From assembly GCA_026545225.1 (NCBI GenBank), contig CM048848.1, forward strand, positions 47,648,306 through 47,712,305: DNA of 64,000 nt, read 5' to 3'. How positions within the stretch are numbered: position 1 is the stretch's first letter; each line of letters begins with the position of its first letter. Shown one piece after another: positions 1 to 11,460 of this stretch. The DNA comes from Cornus controversa. Its lineage: Eukaryota > Streptophyta > Magnoliopsida > Cornales > Cornaceae. The notes beneath the pieces are model-generated. The model made no database searches. It had not been told where the DNA came from and saw only the letters and a program-made list of their open reading frames with translations. The translations under genes and the position numbers were made by a program.

Positions 1-1207
1 ACAGTAAATTTATGGTTGGATTATAATTTCTAGTCTTACATGACCAGAACAAACCGTAATATATATAATATTGTATAACTTATAATTATATAATTTACTA
101 AGTAAACCCTATGTCCCTTTTCAATCGTTCATTAACTTCATTTCTATTTTCTCATCCTTCTGAGTTCTGTTCAGCGGAGTTGTGACCTCCTCCTCCTCTT
201 TCTCACACTTATCTCATCCTCACCTCGCTGCCGTCCACCTCTATTGGACACCGTCGATCATCCATCCCCTCTCTCTCTCACAATCTCAGTTCATAGAAAG
301 AAACCATATCTGTGATGGTTTATTTCTTTACCCCCTTTCTTCCTCCTCTGTAGTATCATCATCATCTTCATCTTTGTCTGTGACCAAAGATGACTTCTCT
401 GCTGCTACCGAAAGAGCAGGGGCGATTTTGATGCACCAACTCCTTAGAAGTTCTTTATTTCTTTCTTATGTTTTTCTATATGGGTTTTTTTACTTTTCAA
501 TGATAAAGCTTAAATCTTGAGTATATACATCATATATACATTTTTGAATTGAAGTTAGGAGAAGCAGAGTTCTTCTATTTTTATGTTCTGTATGTATCTA
601 GGTTTTGTTTTAATCTAAGATATAAACTTTTAATCTTCTGTGCCTTACAATTTGGTAGTTAGTTAATTACAGTTTGCAAGAGTATTGGTTTTGTAGAAAT
701 TTGGTTGATTTGATTTTTGGAATATTTTGGCCATCCTAATTTTGATTTTTGATTATTTATTTCTTATTTGTGTAATATGGTTTATCTTCAATTTAGAATT
801 GTGAAACCCAATCGAACCAGTTTTTCACGGTTTGAGTTGGTTCGGTTCTATTAGTTAATAAAGTTTAGTTTGGATGCATTTTTTAGTGGAGCCAAACCGT
901 ACAGTTTGGGGTATTTTGGAACCAAACTGAATTGTGTGCACCCCTAAGGTGAACGTCATTGATGAGCGGTACTATCGATGGATGATAGGTGGCTAGAGAA
1001 GAACTTGAAAAGAAAAAGAAAAGAAAATGGAGAGAAGGTTTGAAAAATGCTAACTTTGACGATGGATTGTCGCCAGGGAAGAGACTGATGTCATCATCCC
1101 TGGTGATGGTGACGATGAACTGAGAAGACTACTATCAGTGATCGATAGGCTCTATAGATTTTGATACCATGTTAGGATTAAAGAAAAATTGTATATTGCA
1201 TTGAATT
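1..1207. other. No gene recognised; AT-rich non-coding
   Basis: A frame at 182-520 is low-complexity (serine-rich N-terminal half), resembles no family I know and is probably spurious. The stretch at 800-945 (AACCAAACTGAATTGTG and CACCCCTAAGG) has the look of a degenerate hAT-type MITE end, but no TIR pair or TSD was established. Confidence 0.4.
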
Positions 1208-4200
1208 TGTGACCTATATTTTTGTAATTGGAAATCTTCGGTGTCGAAACCAAACATGATCGAGTTGTATTCTTTGATTTATATTTTTATCATTGATTAT
1301 GTAATTGAAGTCTCATAGTGAGCATGGAGTTCTACACCAACCATGTAAATGTTCTTCAAAGGATAAAATTAACTTGAATATTTAGAAGAAGCCATCAATG
1401 GTCTGAACACGAATTTGATTGATTGAAGTTTTCAAATGGTTTTGATTACTTGAGGACATCGTTGATCAAGTATAAGAGTCACGTAGTTTAGGTAAAGAGA
1501 TAAGAACACATATATTTCAAATCGAGTGGTTTCGACCTTGAAAATAGGTTTTTTGAGCATATTTTTGAAATATTCAAGGTTGGATCGATCCAGGGTTTAG
1601 CTGGACCAGTCCATGAGGTCTCAGTATCTCAATATGAGATTGCTACAGGACTTGGACCAGTCCAAGTGAAGGCTGGACCGATCCAAGGCTTCTGGTCTAT
1701 GGGATTTTACATGTTTTATCCTGTTTTGACCAGGATTTAATCTAGAACTTTTTTAAAAATTAGTGCTTTCACAGAGCTTTCAATATACATCAAACTGAGA
1801 ATTTCTAGAAAGACAAATCATTGAAATATTTTTCTATGCAAAGAATTTTTTCCTTAATTTTTTGTTTATATTTTTGAGAGCACACATATATTGACTAAGT
1901 GATTTAAGGTGTCTCTATTTGCTTGATCAACTGTTCAAAGACTGCATTGAAGATTTTTTTGAGATCAAGTTATTGGATTGGTTACTTCGACAACTGTTCG
2001 TTGGTGAGAAAGGAGAAGAAGATCGAGCTACGAAGGGGACATAATACTTGCTGAGTATTCGTGTTTTTCTAGTTATCCTTCTAAGATGATTTTGATGTTA
2101 GCCGGGAATCTGTAGCAGTTGGACGAGGTAGTCACAATAGTATGCCTGAGGTGTTTTGCATCAAAGTTCTTGTTAGAGTGGAGTGGGTGTGAGTCTAGAA
2201 TATAGTCTGTTATACTTTGCTTTGACGATAGTGGATTTGCTTCTCAGAGGCTACAAAGCCTCATTTGTGATTTTTTTCTGATTTGAAATTTTCACGTATA
2301 TTTGGTGCATTATCTACTTTATTGTACTTTATTTTATTTACTTACTTTGTGAGATTGCTTAAAATTTTAATTGGACTTAAAATTGGTTAATTTGAAAGAT
2401 TAAGAAAAAAATAAGTAAACATAATCACCTCATCTAGGTTTTAAATATAACTTTCGCAACCGCTTTCACACTGCGTAACTCACAAGTGGTATCAGAGTAG
2501 TGTTCTTTAATTTATGATAGTTCCTTGCAAGGGTGGATCGGTTCAGCGAACTCGAACCAAGTTATGAGGTTCATTTAGCAAGGGTTTGACAAATTGCATG
2601 TTCGGATAGACAAGCTTGACCCTGCTATATCTGATGTGGATGCAAATGATGCTGTTGATGAGTAGACTTAGACCTTAGGTCTTGATAGTTTTGTTCTAGA
2701 CTAGATTTAACTTCTTTACTCCTAATGTCTAGATTATTTATTTTTGGTTATGTTATATTTATTTCATTAACTGATATCCTGATTATCTTTTTGAAATTGC
2801 TTTGATCAATAATGAAGTTTTTTTTCTCCATTATTGTCTTATTCTCTCTTTTTGCTTACTTAATTATCTGTTTATATGACATTTCTGACTTTTCTCTGTC
2901 AAGTTGTTACAAAAAAGGGGAGATGAATTGATCAAAAAATATTTTTGTTTAAGGAGCGATTAAGGGGAAGCATTACAAATTTTTGTTTTATATTTTTTTT
3001 ATTAAGATTTTCACAGGTTGTGTTGTTTAAGTATGTGCAGATACATGTTATACTTCTAACAGTCTTGAGCACACATATGACGCTTCAATGGATCAACTCT
3101 TTATTTCTATGTATTTTTGGGCTACGTTGTAATCTAATTTTTTTAATGGGTTAGGTTATAATTGTCTAGGTGATTTTGTCAAGAAATTGCTAAAGGGGGG
3201 AGATTGTGAGATATAAATTTATAATTGGCATATTTCGGTGATCAAAATCGGATCGACTGAGTTGTAACTTTCTATTTATTATTTGTAATTGATTATCAAC
3301 AACTTTGAGTTGATACTCAAGTGCATGGCAACAGTTCAATCGGTAAGAATACTATTTAGTAGAAGTAAGTATGGTGAGGACATCTAGCATTTTATATTTT
3401 CGAGCTTATTTTGGAAAACTAAGATTTTTGGAAAAATTAGAAATTTTCAAAATAGGACCGGTCCCCAATTTTTAGGACCGGTACAACTTTGGTCAGTAAT
3501 TTTGGTTTCTGCAGGTTTTCAAAAAGTATTTGGGCACCGGTCCCACTTATCCTATTCTAAATAGGAAATTAACTTTGACGAAAATTCTATTTCCTATTAG
3601 GTATGAAACTTCTAGGAAAGTTCTATTTTGGTATTTAACTTCTTTTCCAAGTCGAATTATGACTCCCTTGCCTGTATATAAATGTATCTATATTTTCTCT
3701 ACAATTAAACCTTAAGAATTAATATTTTTAGAGAGGGAAAACTTATATAGTATAATTAAGGCAATATATTTTTAGAGCATACATCTATACTTTACGAGTG
3801 ATATCTAGGATGGTGTTCTACTACTGATCAGCTGTTTAGAGACTGCATCAAATTATCTGCTAATCAGAGCATTGAATTTGTGGTTCTTCTCTTACTTACT
3901 GAAGACAAAAAGGTGAATTAGATTACACTACAAAGGGAGCGGAATACTTGCTGAATATTTTTGTTCAACGAACAATATTTCTGTAAGGATCGTGACGTTA
4001 GCTCAAAGTCTGCAGCAGTTGAACTTGAAGTCGCAATTGTAAGCCTGAGGTAGAGTGAAAAAGAGTGTGAGTTTGAGACAGAGTCTGCTGTACTTTGCTT
4101 CATTATAATGAATTAGTTTCCTAAGACTTTTTGCCTCCCCTGTGAATTTTTTACGATTTGGAGTTTCCACGTATATTCAGTGCATTCTTTACTTTAATTT

Positions 4201-4359
4201 TTTTTTAAGTCATTTACTTGCTTTATTACTTTGGTTAATTGGTAATTGAATTTTAAATCAAATTAATTTAAAAAATTAAGTAAATGAGCAAGTTAATCTC
4301 TTTCACCCCCTTTAAATTTTAAATTACTTTCACAATCACTTCTGCTGCATGCACTCACA
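1208..4359 (+). mobile_element. Family-A LTR element, internally deleted
   Basis: 5' LTR 1208-2484 starts TGTGACCTATATTTTTG and ends CACA. A tRNA-Met-type primer site TGGTATCAGAG follows at 2487-2497. The interior is only about 720 bp. Its right part matches the last internal section of the complete element at 24122-31369 (ending with a polypurine tract, AAAGGGGGGAGAT, at 3192-3204). 3' LTR 3205-4359 starts TGTGAGATATAAATT. The two LTRs are well diverged in the middle, and the flanking 5-mers (GAATT and AAAGG) do not match, so this may be a recombinant of two insertions. It lies in the 3' flank of BAHD copy 1. Confidence 0.75.
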
Positions 4360-4707
4360 AAAGGACATCATCAAATTGAGAGAAGACTTTCACAAAGGGA
4401 AAGCTAGTTATCTTGCTAATGCCACGATACATTCATGAACACATTTATACGGGTACCTCATCAACTTAGAGTTGCCAGACACGAGAACATGACTAAAAGG
4501 ACATGGATCATCAAATTGAGAAAGTCTACGGAGTATTTTGACAGTGGTAACACCTCTAATGAATCCTATCTATTATTTTTTAAAAACTGTACAAATTTCA
4601 AGCGAAATGGAAATCATTCACGGGAGGAGTATCAGTGTCAAAATATCCCTGAAATTGTAGACTTTCTCCGTCAAAATAAGTACCAAACCAACTTGTTTGA
4701 ATATTGC
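4360..4707 (-). other. 3' flank of BAHD copy 1
   Basis: Homologous to the 3' flanks of copies 2 (19640-19897) and 4 (52920-53151): AGAAGACTTTCACAAAGGG, a TTCATGAACAC stretch and a GTTGCCAGACACGAGAACATG stretch. Conservation suggests it contains the 3' UTR. An opposite-strand open frame at 4435-4740 falls in this UTR and is not credible as a gene. Confidence 0.5.
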
Positions 4708-6120
4708 TTAAAGAAGCTTAAGCCCATGGACAAAGATTGAAGCAAAAGCATCCATTGTGATCTTTGGTAAGGACACACCAAACTCCACATCGCCTTGCGA
4801 ATCCCTGCACTCACTGATGGAGAAAGCTCCCGTACGATCTATTGAAACAATTTCGCTCTTTCGCGGCCTTCCCAACCCAAAATCGGGCTGGTAAAGTCCT
4901 ATCTTGGGCGATCCTGCTATGTACATCTTTCGGTCCCGTTTCACAGATTCGAAATTGGAGAGCCAATTCTCCGAACCTTTCAACACGCCCTCTGGCTCAC
5001 CGTTGTGAAGCCTTGTGGCAATAGCCTCTCCAATGGACTCTGCTGCTACCAAAATGCCTTCTTTTTCTTCCATTAGTTGGCTATGTTTCGCCGCTGCAAA
5101 ACAAATTGCTAAGCAATTACCAAAGTAAGTTGCAGGTACGGGTGGATCCAAACGTTCTCGACAATCTGCTGTGAAAAGAAAGTACTCCATTTCATCATCA
5201 TCATCGTCCACCCTAGTGCTTGCGCGTGATTTCAGAATGCAAACCCACATGTAGGCACATGTTACTGTGAATGTCGATACATGTAATGGTACAATCGAAT
5301 GTTGTTGTTGTCGACGGGTCATAACCGATTCCTTGAGTCGTTGAACATCGGTTCGGGCCATGACAAATGTGGCTAGAACATTGTTAGTAGTTTGACAGAC
5401 CTGTTCAAATTTTCTGTCACGAACTTGGCTCCAAAATATTGTATGTAATCCAATTGGGTCTTGTATCACAGTCCTGTCACAAAATGGGAGGTACCCACTA
5501 GTTAACAATTCGGCATCACTGCCAAAGTTAGCAATGGATGCCCATGACTTCATGAAACTGTTGAAGGCCTTACCGTCGGCCAGAACATGGTGGTAGGCGA
5601 ACCCGAAACAAATGCCAGAGTCTGGAAAAAGCGTGACCTGAATAGCTGCAAGTGGGACTACTACTATTGTCCCCGAATCGGACACATTGGTATAAGCCTC
5701 TGGCATATGAGGGATGAGGTGATAAAATTGATCAGCATTTCGTGCTTCATTCCCAGTCAGGTAATCGAAATCGGTGCTAGACTCGGCAAATGTTAGTGAA
5801 ACTGAGTCTACCTCCGAGTAGCGAATTTGGGGCTTGCTAGAATTTGATTTGGGAATTATCATATTACCAGCGAGAGGGAAAAAGTGTTTGAGAGAAAGGG
5901 AGAGTGAGTGTTTGAGATGAGGAATGAGGGACTCTGTGAAATGGGCCTTAGAGTGATGGAACTCATAGAAGAGAAGCTTTTGGACAGGAGGTAGTGGTAG
6001 CCACGGAAGGTCGAAAAAAGTGAGGGGGAGAAACTGATCAGCCACCGCACCTGGTGGTGGCGAAACCCGGCAGTGTTCGATCAAGTTCACAGTGCTGGCC
6101 GGAGCAATGTGTTGCTGCAT
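4708..6120 (-). CDS. BAHD acyltransferase, copy 1 (phenolic glycoside malonyltransferase-like)
   Basis: Uninterrupted single-exon frame of 470 residues, the normal BAHD length. The start opens a block (residues 1-30, with CRVSPPPGAV) shared by all five copies. Motifs in order: HVLAD (H178-D182, the HXXXD catalytic motif, His as general base), YFGNC (332-336, typical of the anthocyanin/phenolic-glucoside malonyltransferase clade) and DFGLG (413-417), where the other copies have DFGWG. An acidic tract lies at about 305-310. There is no signal peptide or membrane segment, so a cytosolic enzyme is expected. Family knowledge: acyl transfer from CoA to a sugar hydroxyl of a flavonoid or phenolic glycoside; donor and acceptor cannot be read here. 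It is first in a head-to-tail minus-strand array. The Trp-to-Leu change (codon at 4873-4875, TTG for TGG) may lower stability or activity. The BAHD assignment is near certain; activity is uncertain. Confidence 0.93.
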   Translation of the reverse strand: MQQHIAPASTVNLIEHCRVSPPPGAVADQFLPLTFFDLPWLPLPPVQKLLFYEFHHSKAHFTESLIPHLKHSLSLSLKHFFPLAGNMIIPKSNSSKPQIRYSEVDSVSLTFAESSTDFDYLTGNEARNADQFYHLIPHMPEAYTNVSDSGTIVVVPLAAIQVTLFPDSGICFGFAYHHVLADGKAFNSFMKSWASIANFGSDAELLTSGYLPFCDRTVIQDPIGLHTIFWSQVRDRKFEQVCQTTNNVLATFVMARTDVQRLKESVMTRRQQQHSIVPLHVSTFTVTCAYMWVCILKSRASTRVDDDDDEMEYFLFTADCRERLDPPVPATYFGNCLAICFAAAKHSQLMEEKEGILVAAESIGEAIATRLHNGEPEGVLKGSENWLSNFESVKRDRKMYIAGSPKIGLYQPDFGLGRPRKSEIVSIDRTGAFSISECRDSQGDVEFGVSLPKITMDAFASIFVHGLKLL

Positions 6121-6275
6121 ATTGCTATATAGCTAGAAAGAGTGTTGCAGCAGGTATACTTGTATATCTGATGTTTCATTGTTTGGGTTGTGCCATTTGA
6201 AGCAAAGACTCGTCAACAGTCCCATTTCGGTCCCTGATTCGGAGGACCAATAATTTTCCTTTTAATATTCAGTGC
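6121..6275 (-). promoter_or_regulatory. Proximal promoter of BAHD copy 1
   Basis: This stretch is clearly homologous to the same region of copy 2 (21311-21515): the leader CTATATAGCTAGAAAGAG, then TATACTTGTATATCTGATG, then the block TGCCATTTGAAGCAAAG (6191-6207), then a CATTTCGGT and TAATAATTTT stretch. Conservation between non-coding flanks of diverged paralogues suggests promoter or 5' UTR sequence. The minisatellite begins just beyond it. No transcription start can be fixed. Confidence 0.55.
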
Positions 6276-6330
6276 ACGGGATAAGTAAATCATTTTACCA
6301 TTCTTCCTTATTCAACCAATGCCTCCAAAC

Positions 6331-7300
6331 CATACAAAAATTCAAAAGGGATTTTTTTTCAATAATTGTTCTAGATTCTAATACTTTGACTAGTTTGATC
6401 TATAATTTATTTATAATACAATAAAAAAACTAATTCAAAAGGGATTTTGTTTCAATAATTGTTCTAGATTCCAATACTTTGACTAGTTTGATCTATAATT
6501 TATTTATAATACAATAAAAAAAACTAATTCAAAAGGGATTTTTGTTTCAACAATTGTTCTATAAAAAAACTATTTCAAAAGGGATTTTTTTTTTCAACAA
6601 TTGTTCTATAAAAAAACTAATTCAAAAGGGATTTTTTTTCAACAATGGTTCTACATTCCAATACTTTGACTAGTTTGATCTATAATTTATTTATAATACA
6701 ATAAAAAAATAATTCAAAAGGGATTTTTTTTTTCAACAATTGTTCTATAAAAAAACTAATTCAAAAGGGATTTTTTTTCAACAATGGTTCTACATTCCAA
6801 TACTTTGACTAGTTTGATCTATAATTTATTTATAATACAATAAAAAAATAATTCAAAAGGGATTTTTTTTCAACAATTGTTCTATAAAAAAACTAATTCA
6901 AAAGGGATTTTTTTTCAACAATGGTTCTACATTCCAATACTTTGACTAGTTTCATCTATAATTTATTTATAATACAATAAAAAAACTAATTCAAAAGGGA
7001 TTTTTTTTCAACAATTGTTCTATTAAAAAACTAATTCAAAAGGGATTTTTTTTCAACAATTGTTCTATAAAAAAACTAATTCAAAAGGGATTTTTTTTCA
7101 ACAATGGTTCTACATTCCAATACTTTGACTAAATTGATCTATAATTTATTTATAATACAATAAAAAAACTAATTCAAAAGGGATTTTTTTTTCAACAATT
7201 GTTCTATAAAAAAACTAATTCAAAAGGGATTTTTTTTTTCAACAATTGTTCTAGATTCCAATACTTTGACCAGTTTGATCTCTAATACAATAAAAAAACT
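6331..7300. repeat. 14-copy minisatellite upstream of BAHD copy 1
   Basis: The core TTCAAAAGGGATTTTTTTTC recurs 14 times (from 6341, 6433, 6528, 6573, 6621, 6713, 6760, 6852, 6897, 6990, 7035, 7080, 7173 and 7219). Short units of about 45-48 bp (core plus AACAATTGTTCTATAAAAAA) alternate with long units of about 92 bp that add CAATACTTTGACTAGTTTGA and TTTATTTATAATACAATAAA. The mixed short/long order points to growth by unequal exchange of a composite unit. It begins about 220 bp upstream of the copy 1 ATG. Confidence 0.92.
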
Positions 7301-7580
7301 ATGTCATGGACACATTTTATTCAATAGCATAAACATACCAAACAAATCTTAAAAACAAACAATTGGTTTTTTCTAGTAGATGCTATAGAAATATTAGTTG
7401 CATCAAAGTTAAGAAAAGTATTCAAACACAATGCATTAAAAACTTGTCGCATAAAAGTCTAATCGTGTGGAGAACGTCTTTCATGTAATAATAGTGAAAG
7501 GCATGCATAATCTCAGCGAATCTCATCAATCACTTGTTTTGATTAATATATATTTTGAACGGAAAGAAAACGTTAGAGTG
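7301..7580. other. Non-coding spacer
   Basis: AT-rich sequence between the minisatellite and the solo LTR. No coding or repeat signature was recognised. Confidence 0.4.
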
Positions 7581-7585
7581 ATACT

Positions 7586-8866
7586 AGTGACCTATAAATT
7601 TGTAATTCACAAATTTCGGTGTCAAAACTGAACATGATCTAGTTATAATCTTTTATTTTTATTCTTGTAATTAATCATATAATTAAAAACTAAGAGCGTA
7701 GACTGAGTTCGTCACCAAAGTAGACATATGATGTTCTAAGTTCATTAAAGGTCTTAACAAGAAACTTGATCATCTGAAGCATTCTAGAGGATACTAATAA
7801 GCATGGACATCGTTGGTCATGTAAGAGTATCATTTAGTTTAGGTAAGATGGTGAGAACAAATAGGTTTTGAAAACATGGTTTCCGACTTTGAAAATTAGG
7901 ATTTTTCAACAATTCTTTTGATGTGTTGGACCGGTTCAATTAAGGAATTCATGGATAGATCAATCTAGTCGCGGGATCTCACATCTGTGTTTTTACATAG
8001 ATGGACCGGCCAATCTTTTTCACGGACCAGTCCATCTCCACTGATATGCGTGAATGAACTTATTTGGTCTCTAAACTTTCCTCAATCATTGGGATACGTG
8101 TCTAATTGGATTTTAACTTATTTCAAGAAAATTTAGGACTAGATCATCTATATGAACATTCATATGTTTTCTATCTAAAAAAATTCTTTCAAAGGATTTC
8201 AGAGAAATTAGTTTTTTAGATAGAGAAAACAATTGAGATATTTTTCAACAGATAACTAAAATTTTCTGTTTATATTTATTTGAGAGCACACATACATATT
8301 CATTGAGTGATTTAGGATGTTGCTATATACTTGATCAATCGTTCGAAAACTACTTCAAAGATTTTTTATTGATCAAGTCATTAGTTTCTTTGGTTTCTTC
8401 TACAACTGTTCACTGGTGAGGAAGGAGAAGAAGATCGCACTACGAAGGGGGACAGAATATTTGCAGGGTGTTCATGTTCTTCTAGTTACATTTCTGCAAG
8501 GATTGTGACGTTAGGCAAAAGTCTACAACAATTGGACATGGAGTCGCAAGAGTAAGCCTAAGGTATTCCACATCAAATTCTTGGCAGAGTGGAGTGGGTG
8601 TGAGTTTAGGAGAGAGTCTGTTGTATTTCGCTTCGATGATAGTTGATTTGGTTCTGCGAGGCAATAGCCTCACCATTTTTTTCTGATCTTGAGTTTTTCC
8701 ACGTATGAACTTACTTTATTTACTTGCTTTATGTGTTTGATTAATTTTACTTAGACTTAAAATTGAATCAATTTGAAAAATTAAGCAAACAAGCAAGTAA
8801 ACTTGACCATCGCACTCTAGGTTTCAATCAAGCTTTCACAATCACTTCCACACCGTACTACTCACA
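7586..8866 (+). mobile_element. Solo LTR of family A with TSD
   Basis: One LTR about 1281 bp long, homologous to the LTRs at 1208, 24122 and 29989. It begins AGTGACCTATAAATTTG (family consensus TGTGACC) and ends CTCACA. Flanking 5-bp duplications ATACT lie at 7581-7585 and 8867-8871. A single LTR with a matching TSD is the footprint of LTR-LTR recombination. An open frame at 8482-8676 within it is not a gene. Confidence 0.88.
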
Positions 8867-8871
8867 ATACT

Positions 8872-9792
8872 ATTTGTTTGCTACCATTATGTGAGAAGAT
8901 CAGGTAAGATATCACTTTCTCAGGAATGAAACAGAAAATCAATCTACTTTCGTTTGGAATATTTGGGTTGCTTGTAAGTTTTAGGATAAACTTCACTAAC
9001 ACTCTTTGAGGTTTAACCTTATTTCACTTGGATACAACTTCGTTAAATTATTTCACAAACACTCCTTGTCATATTTTCTATTTAAAAATGTGTGAAATGT
9101 CTAGATTGTCTTTTATTATTTAATTAATTTCTAATATAAAAATATTAGAGTTACAATATGACCAAAAAGCCCATTTCCCTATTTGTTCTTTTTTGTTCTT
9201 TCTCCCTCCTCTCCACCTCCTACCACCACCGACACCAACACAACCACCACAATTAATATTGATTAAATGATTATAGACATCAAAACTTTGACTTGGGTTG
9301 AATCTAGTCTTGGAAATTGTATGAGGATATATGAACTCACTGTGGAATCATAATATGTTTTGTTAATGTGTAATAGTAGATGGGTACCTTTAAACCATGA
9401 ACTCATCATGACTTGAAATTGAAGGAATTAATCTAATTGTATACTGATTATGGAGAACTTGTAATAGGTAATGGGGGTAAACCGTGTTTTTGGTTTGAAG
9501 TGTGGATGATTGAGGGTTTGATTTGGTGATCGTACGTTCATGGCTTGAGCATGTAATAAATTTGGGCAAAATCAAATTGTGAAGATAGATATGGCCACAA
9601 CGTATATATCTATATCTATATTTATATATACAAGTTTAGTTGAATTGGGTATTGGCTGAAACATGGTATTGGGTATCAAGTCATGAGCTGAGGAGCATAG
9701 TAATTTTGGTGCTCGACTTAGGGTTTTGGCAATTTGGTATATGTATGTATATACTTATTAATCATGTGTTGTTCATTTGCATCTTTGATGAT

Positions 9793-9832
<40 letters not shown>

Positions 9833-10467
9833 CGAATTTTCTGTTGCATTTGTAATATGATTGTTCAGTGACTTTTCCAGTTCAATTACTTTTTTATTTT
9901 TTGTTAACATTATTATTTATGAAAATAAATAATTATATATATTATAGTGTATATATATGGGGTTGTTCAAAGGGGCATTTTGGTCCATTACTAAGGGTTA
10001 AATGGGTAAATTTAGTATGCAAAAAGATTAGGTTAGAAGTCAAAGGACAGTAGAGTTATTTTACTGTGAAAAAGTATTCTGACACGATGTACTTTTGGTA
10101 GAAGTGTTTGTGATATACGGCACAAACTAGGAAGGGTGTTTGTGACGAAAAATTCCGAAATTGTAGTCGTGTGAAAGTAGGTCGAACCCCAAGGGACTGT
10201 CAGTGATATTTACACTAAGTTTTACTTGGTACATCTTACATAGTGCTTTCTGGCAATGTCCTTCTCAACAACTAAGATATCCATTCAAGGAATATGGGGA
10301 TTAGTTGAAAAAGTCCATTGAAAGTATTTTTTTTTGTGCATGTAGGACGAGCGAACTGTATGTGCTTTGTGGGAATGAATTATATAGTGTTCTAAGAACC
10401 TCGACAACACCATTGTCGAAAAAAATACAGTAAATCATTTTAGTATGAATGTAACCTACATGGAAAT

Positions 10468-10510
<43 letters not shown>

Positions 10511-10590
10511 TCTCCCTTGTAGAGAGCCCAACAACGGATGCACGGAGCAATGGAAAAAAAATGGATTTGTGAGTTAGTTGCTAGGGTTAG
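8872..10590. other. Non-coding, possible degenerate Mutator-like element
   Basis: The left part (about 8985-9080: AACTTCACTAACACTCTTTG, then CACAAACACTCC) and the right part (10075-10150: AAGTGTTTGTGATATACGG, GGGTGTTTGTGACG) are loosely inverted, as in the long-TIR elements near 40 kb. No clean TIR end or 9-bp TSD was found. TA microsatellites are at about 9798-9829 and 10469-10507. No credible gene. Confidence 0.3.
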
Positions 10591-11060
10591 AAAAAAAAAA
10601 CTCCTTATTTATGTTCATTTAATTCAAATGACTTACTTATATGTTCAATTTAAATCACAAAATTCAATCTTATAATCAAACTTTTACTCTTTTTTTTTTT
10701 TTTACCTGTTTTTAAATCAAATGTCAACTAATCTCTCTTTGTTTTTTTCCTTTATTTTAATTACTTTCAATTCCCTTGACCTAAACAATAATATATTTCA
10801 CAATTTTATTTTGAACAATATGAATGCAACCAAACAACGACAATTTATTTACGATCGGTTGTTCAACATACTAATTCATATTGCTTAAAAAGGAATAAAG
10901 GTTTTAGTTGTACGTAGATCATAATAGTTTTACAAGCTTCGTGATGATTCTAATAAAAATTTGGAAAGGAACAAGCAAAATAGGAGTTTTTAATCCCTTG
11001 AATAGTAATTTTAAATTCTTAGCTAAGCAAAAATGCAGTGGGAAAAAAATAAAGAAAGAA
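10590..11060. other. Ancestral BAHD upstream block, displaced from copy 1
   Basis: This non-coding block resembles 54870-55275 (upstream of copy 4) and 63365-63785 (upstream of copy 5). Shared stretches include AATGACTTACTTATAT, CAATAATATATTTCACAA, a GATCGGTTG/CAGTCGGTTG site and TTTTTAATCCCTT. In copies 4 and 5 it lies about 300 bp from the ATG; here it lies about 4.5 kb from the copy 1 ATG, separated by a minisatellite, a solo LTR and other repeats. Confidence 0.6.
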
Positions 11061-11088
11061 AAAAAAGGATGAATGACTTTAGTGGTTA

Positions 11089-11450
11089 GTGGTTGAATAA
11101 ATTCTCTTTTGACGGGACAAAAAAACAAGGTTGTCCAAAAAAGCATGTTATCTTTGTTGAATAAATTATTTCCTTTGACAAGATCAAAAAAAAAAGTATG
11201 GTACACAAATCAAAAAATGATACAATAAAAGTTTTCTTTGTTGAATAAATTATGTCCTTTGACAGAAGTATGGTACACAAATAAAAAAGGGAACCAATAA
11301 AAGTTATCTTTGATGAATAAATTCTCTCATTTGATAGCACCGGAAAAAAGTATGGTATGCAAATATATATATATATATATATATATTAATAAGGACCCAA
11401 AAAATAGTTCTTTCGTTGAATAAATTATCTCTTAATTTTGACATGACCCA
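11089..11450. repeat. Imperfect tandem repeat around TTGAATAAATT
   Basis: Five diverged copies of a 65-105 bp unit with TTGAATAAATT, then CTTTGAC, then AAAAAGTATGGTACACAAAT. Starts are near 11093, 11157, 11241, 11312 and 11416. A TA run interrupts the fourth unit (about 11363-11386). The minus-strand open frames here are by-products of the repeat. Confidence 0.7.
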
Positions 11451-11460
11451 AAAAAAATTA

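Noticed and set aside
182..520. Open frame of 112 codons near the left end
   Set aside because: Low-complexity Ser-rich start, hydrophobic tail, no family resemblance and no conserved partner; expected by chance in CT-rich DNA.
4435..4740. Plus-strand open frame of 101 codons
   Set aside because: Lies antisense to the 3' flank and stop region of BAHD copy 1, and is not kept in the homologous flanks of other copies.
6331..7300. CRISPR-like array
   Set aside because: The units are contiguous, of two related lengths, without unique spacers, and the context is a plant nuclear genome: a minisatellite.
10469..10507. TA microsatellites as origins or regulatory sites
   Set aside because: Simple repeats of this kind are common in plant intergenic DNA and nothing ties them to a function.
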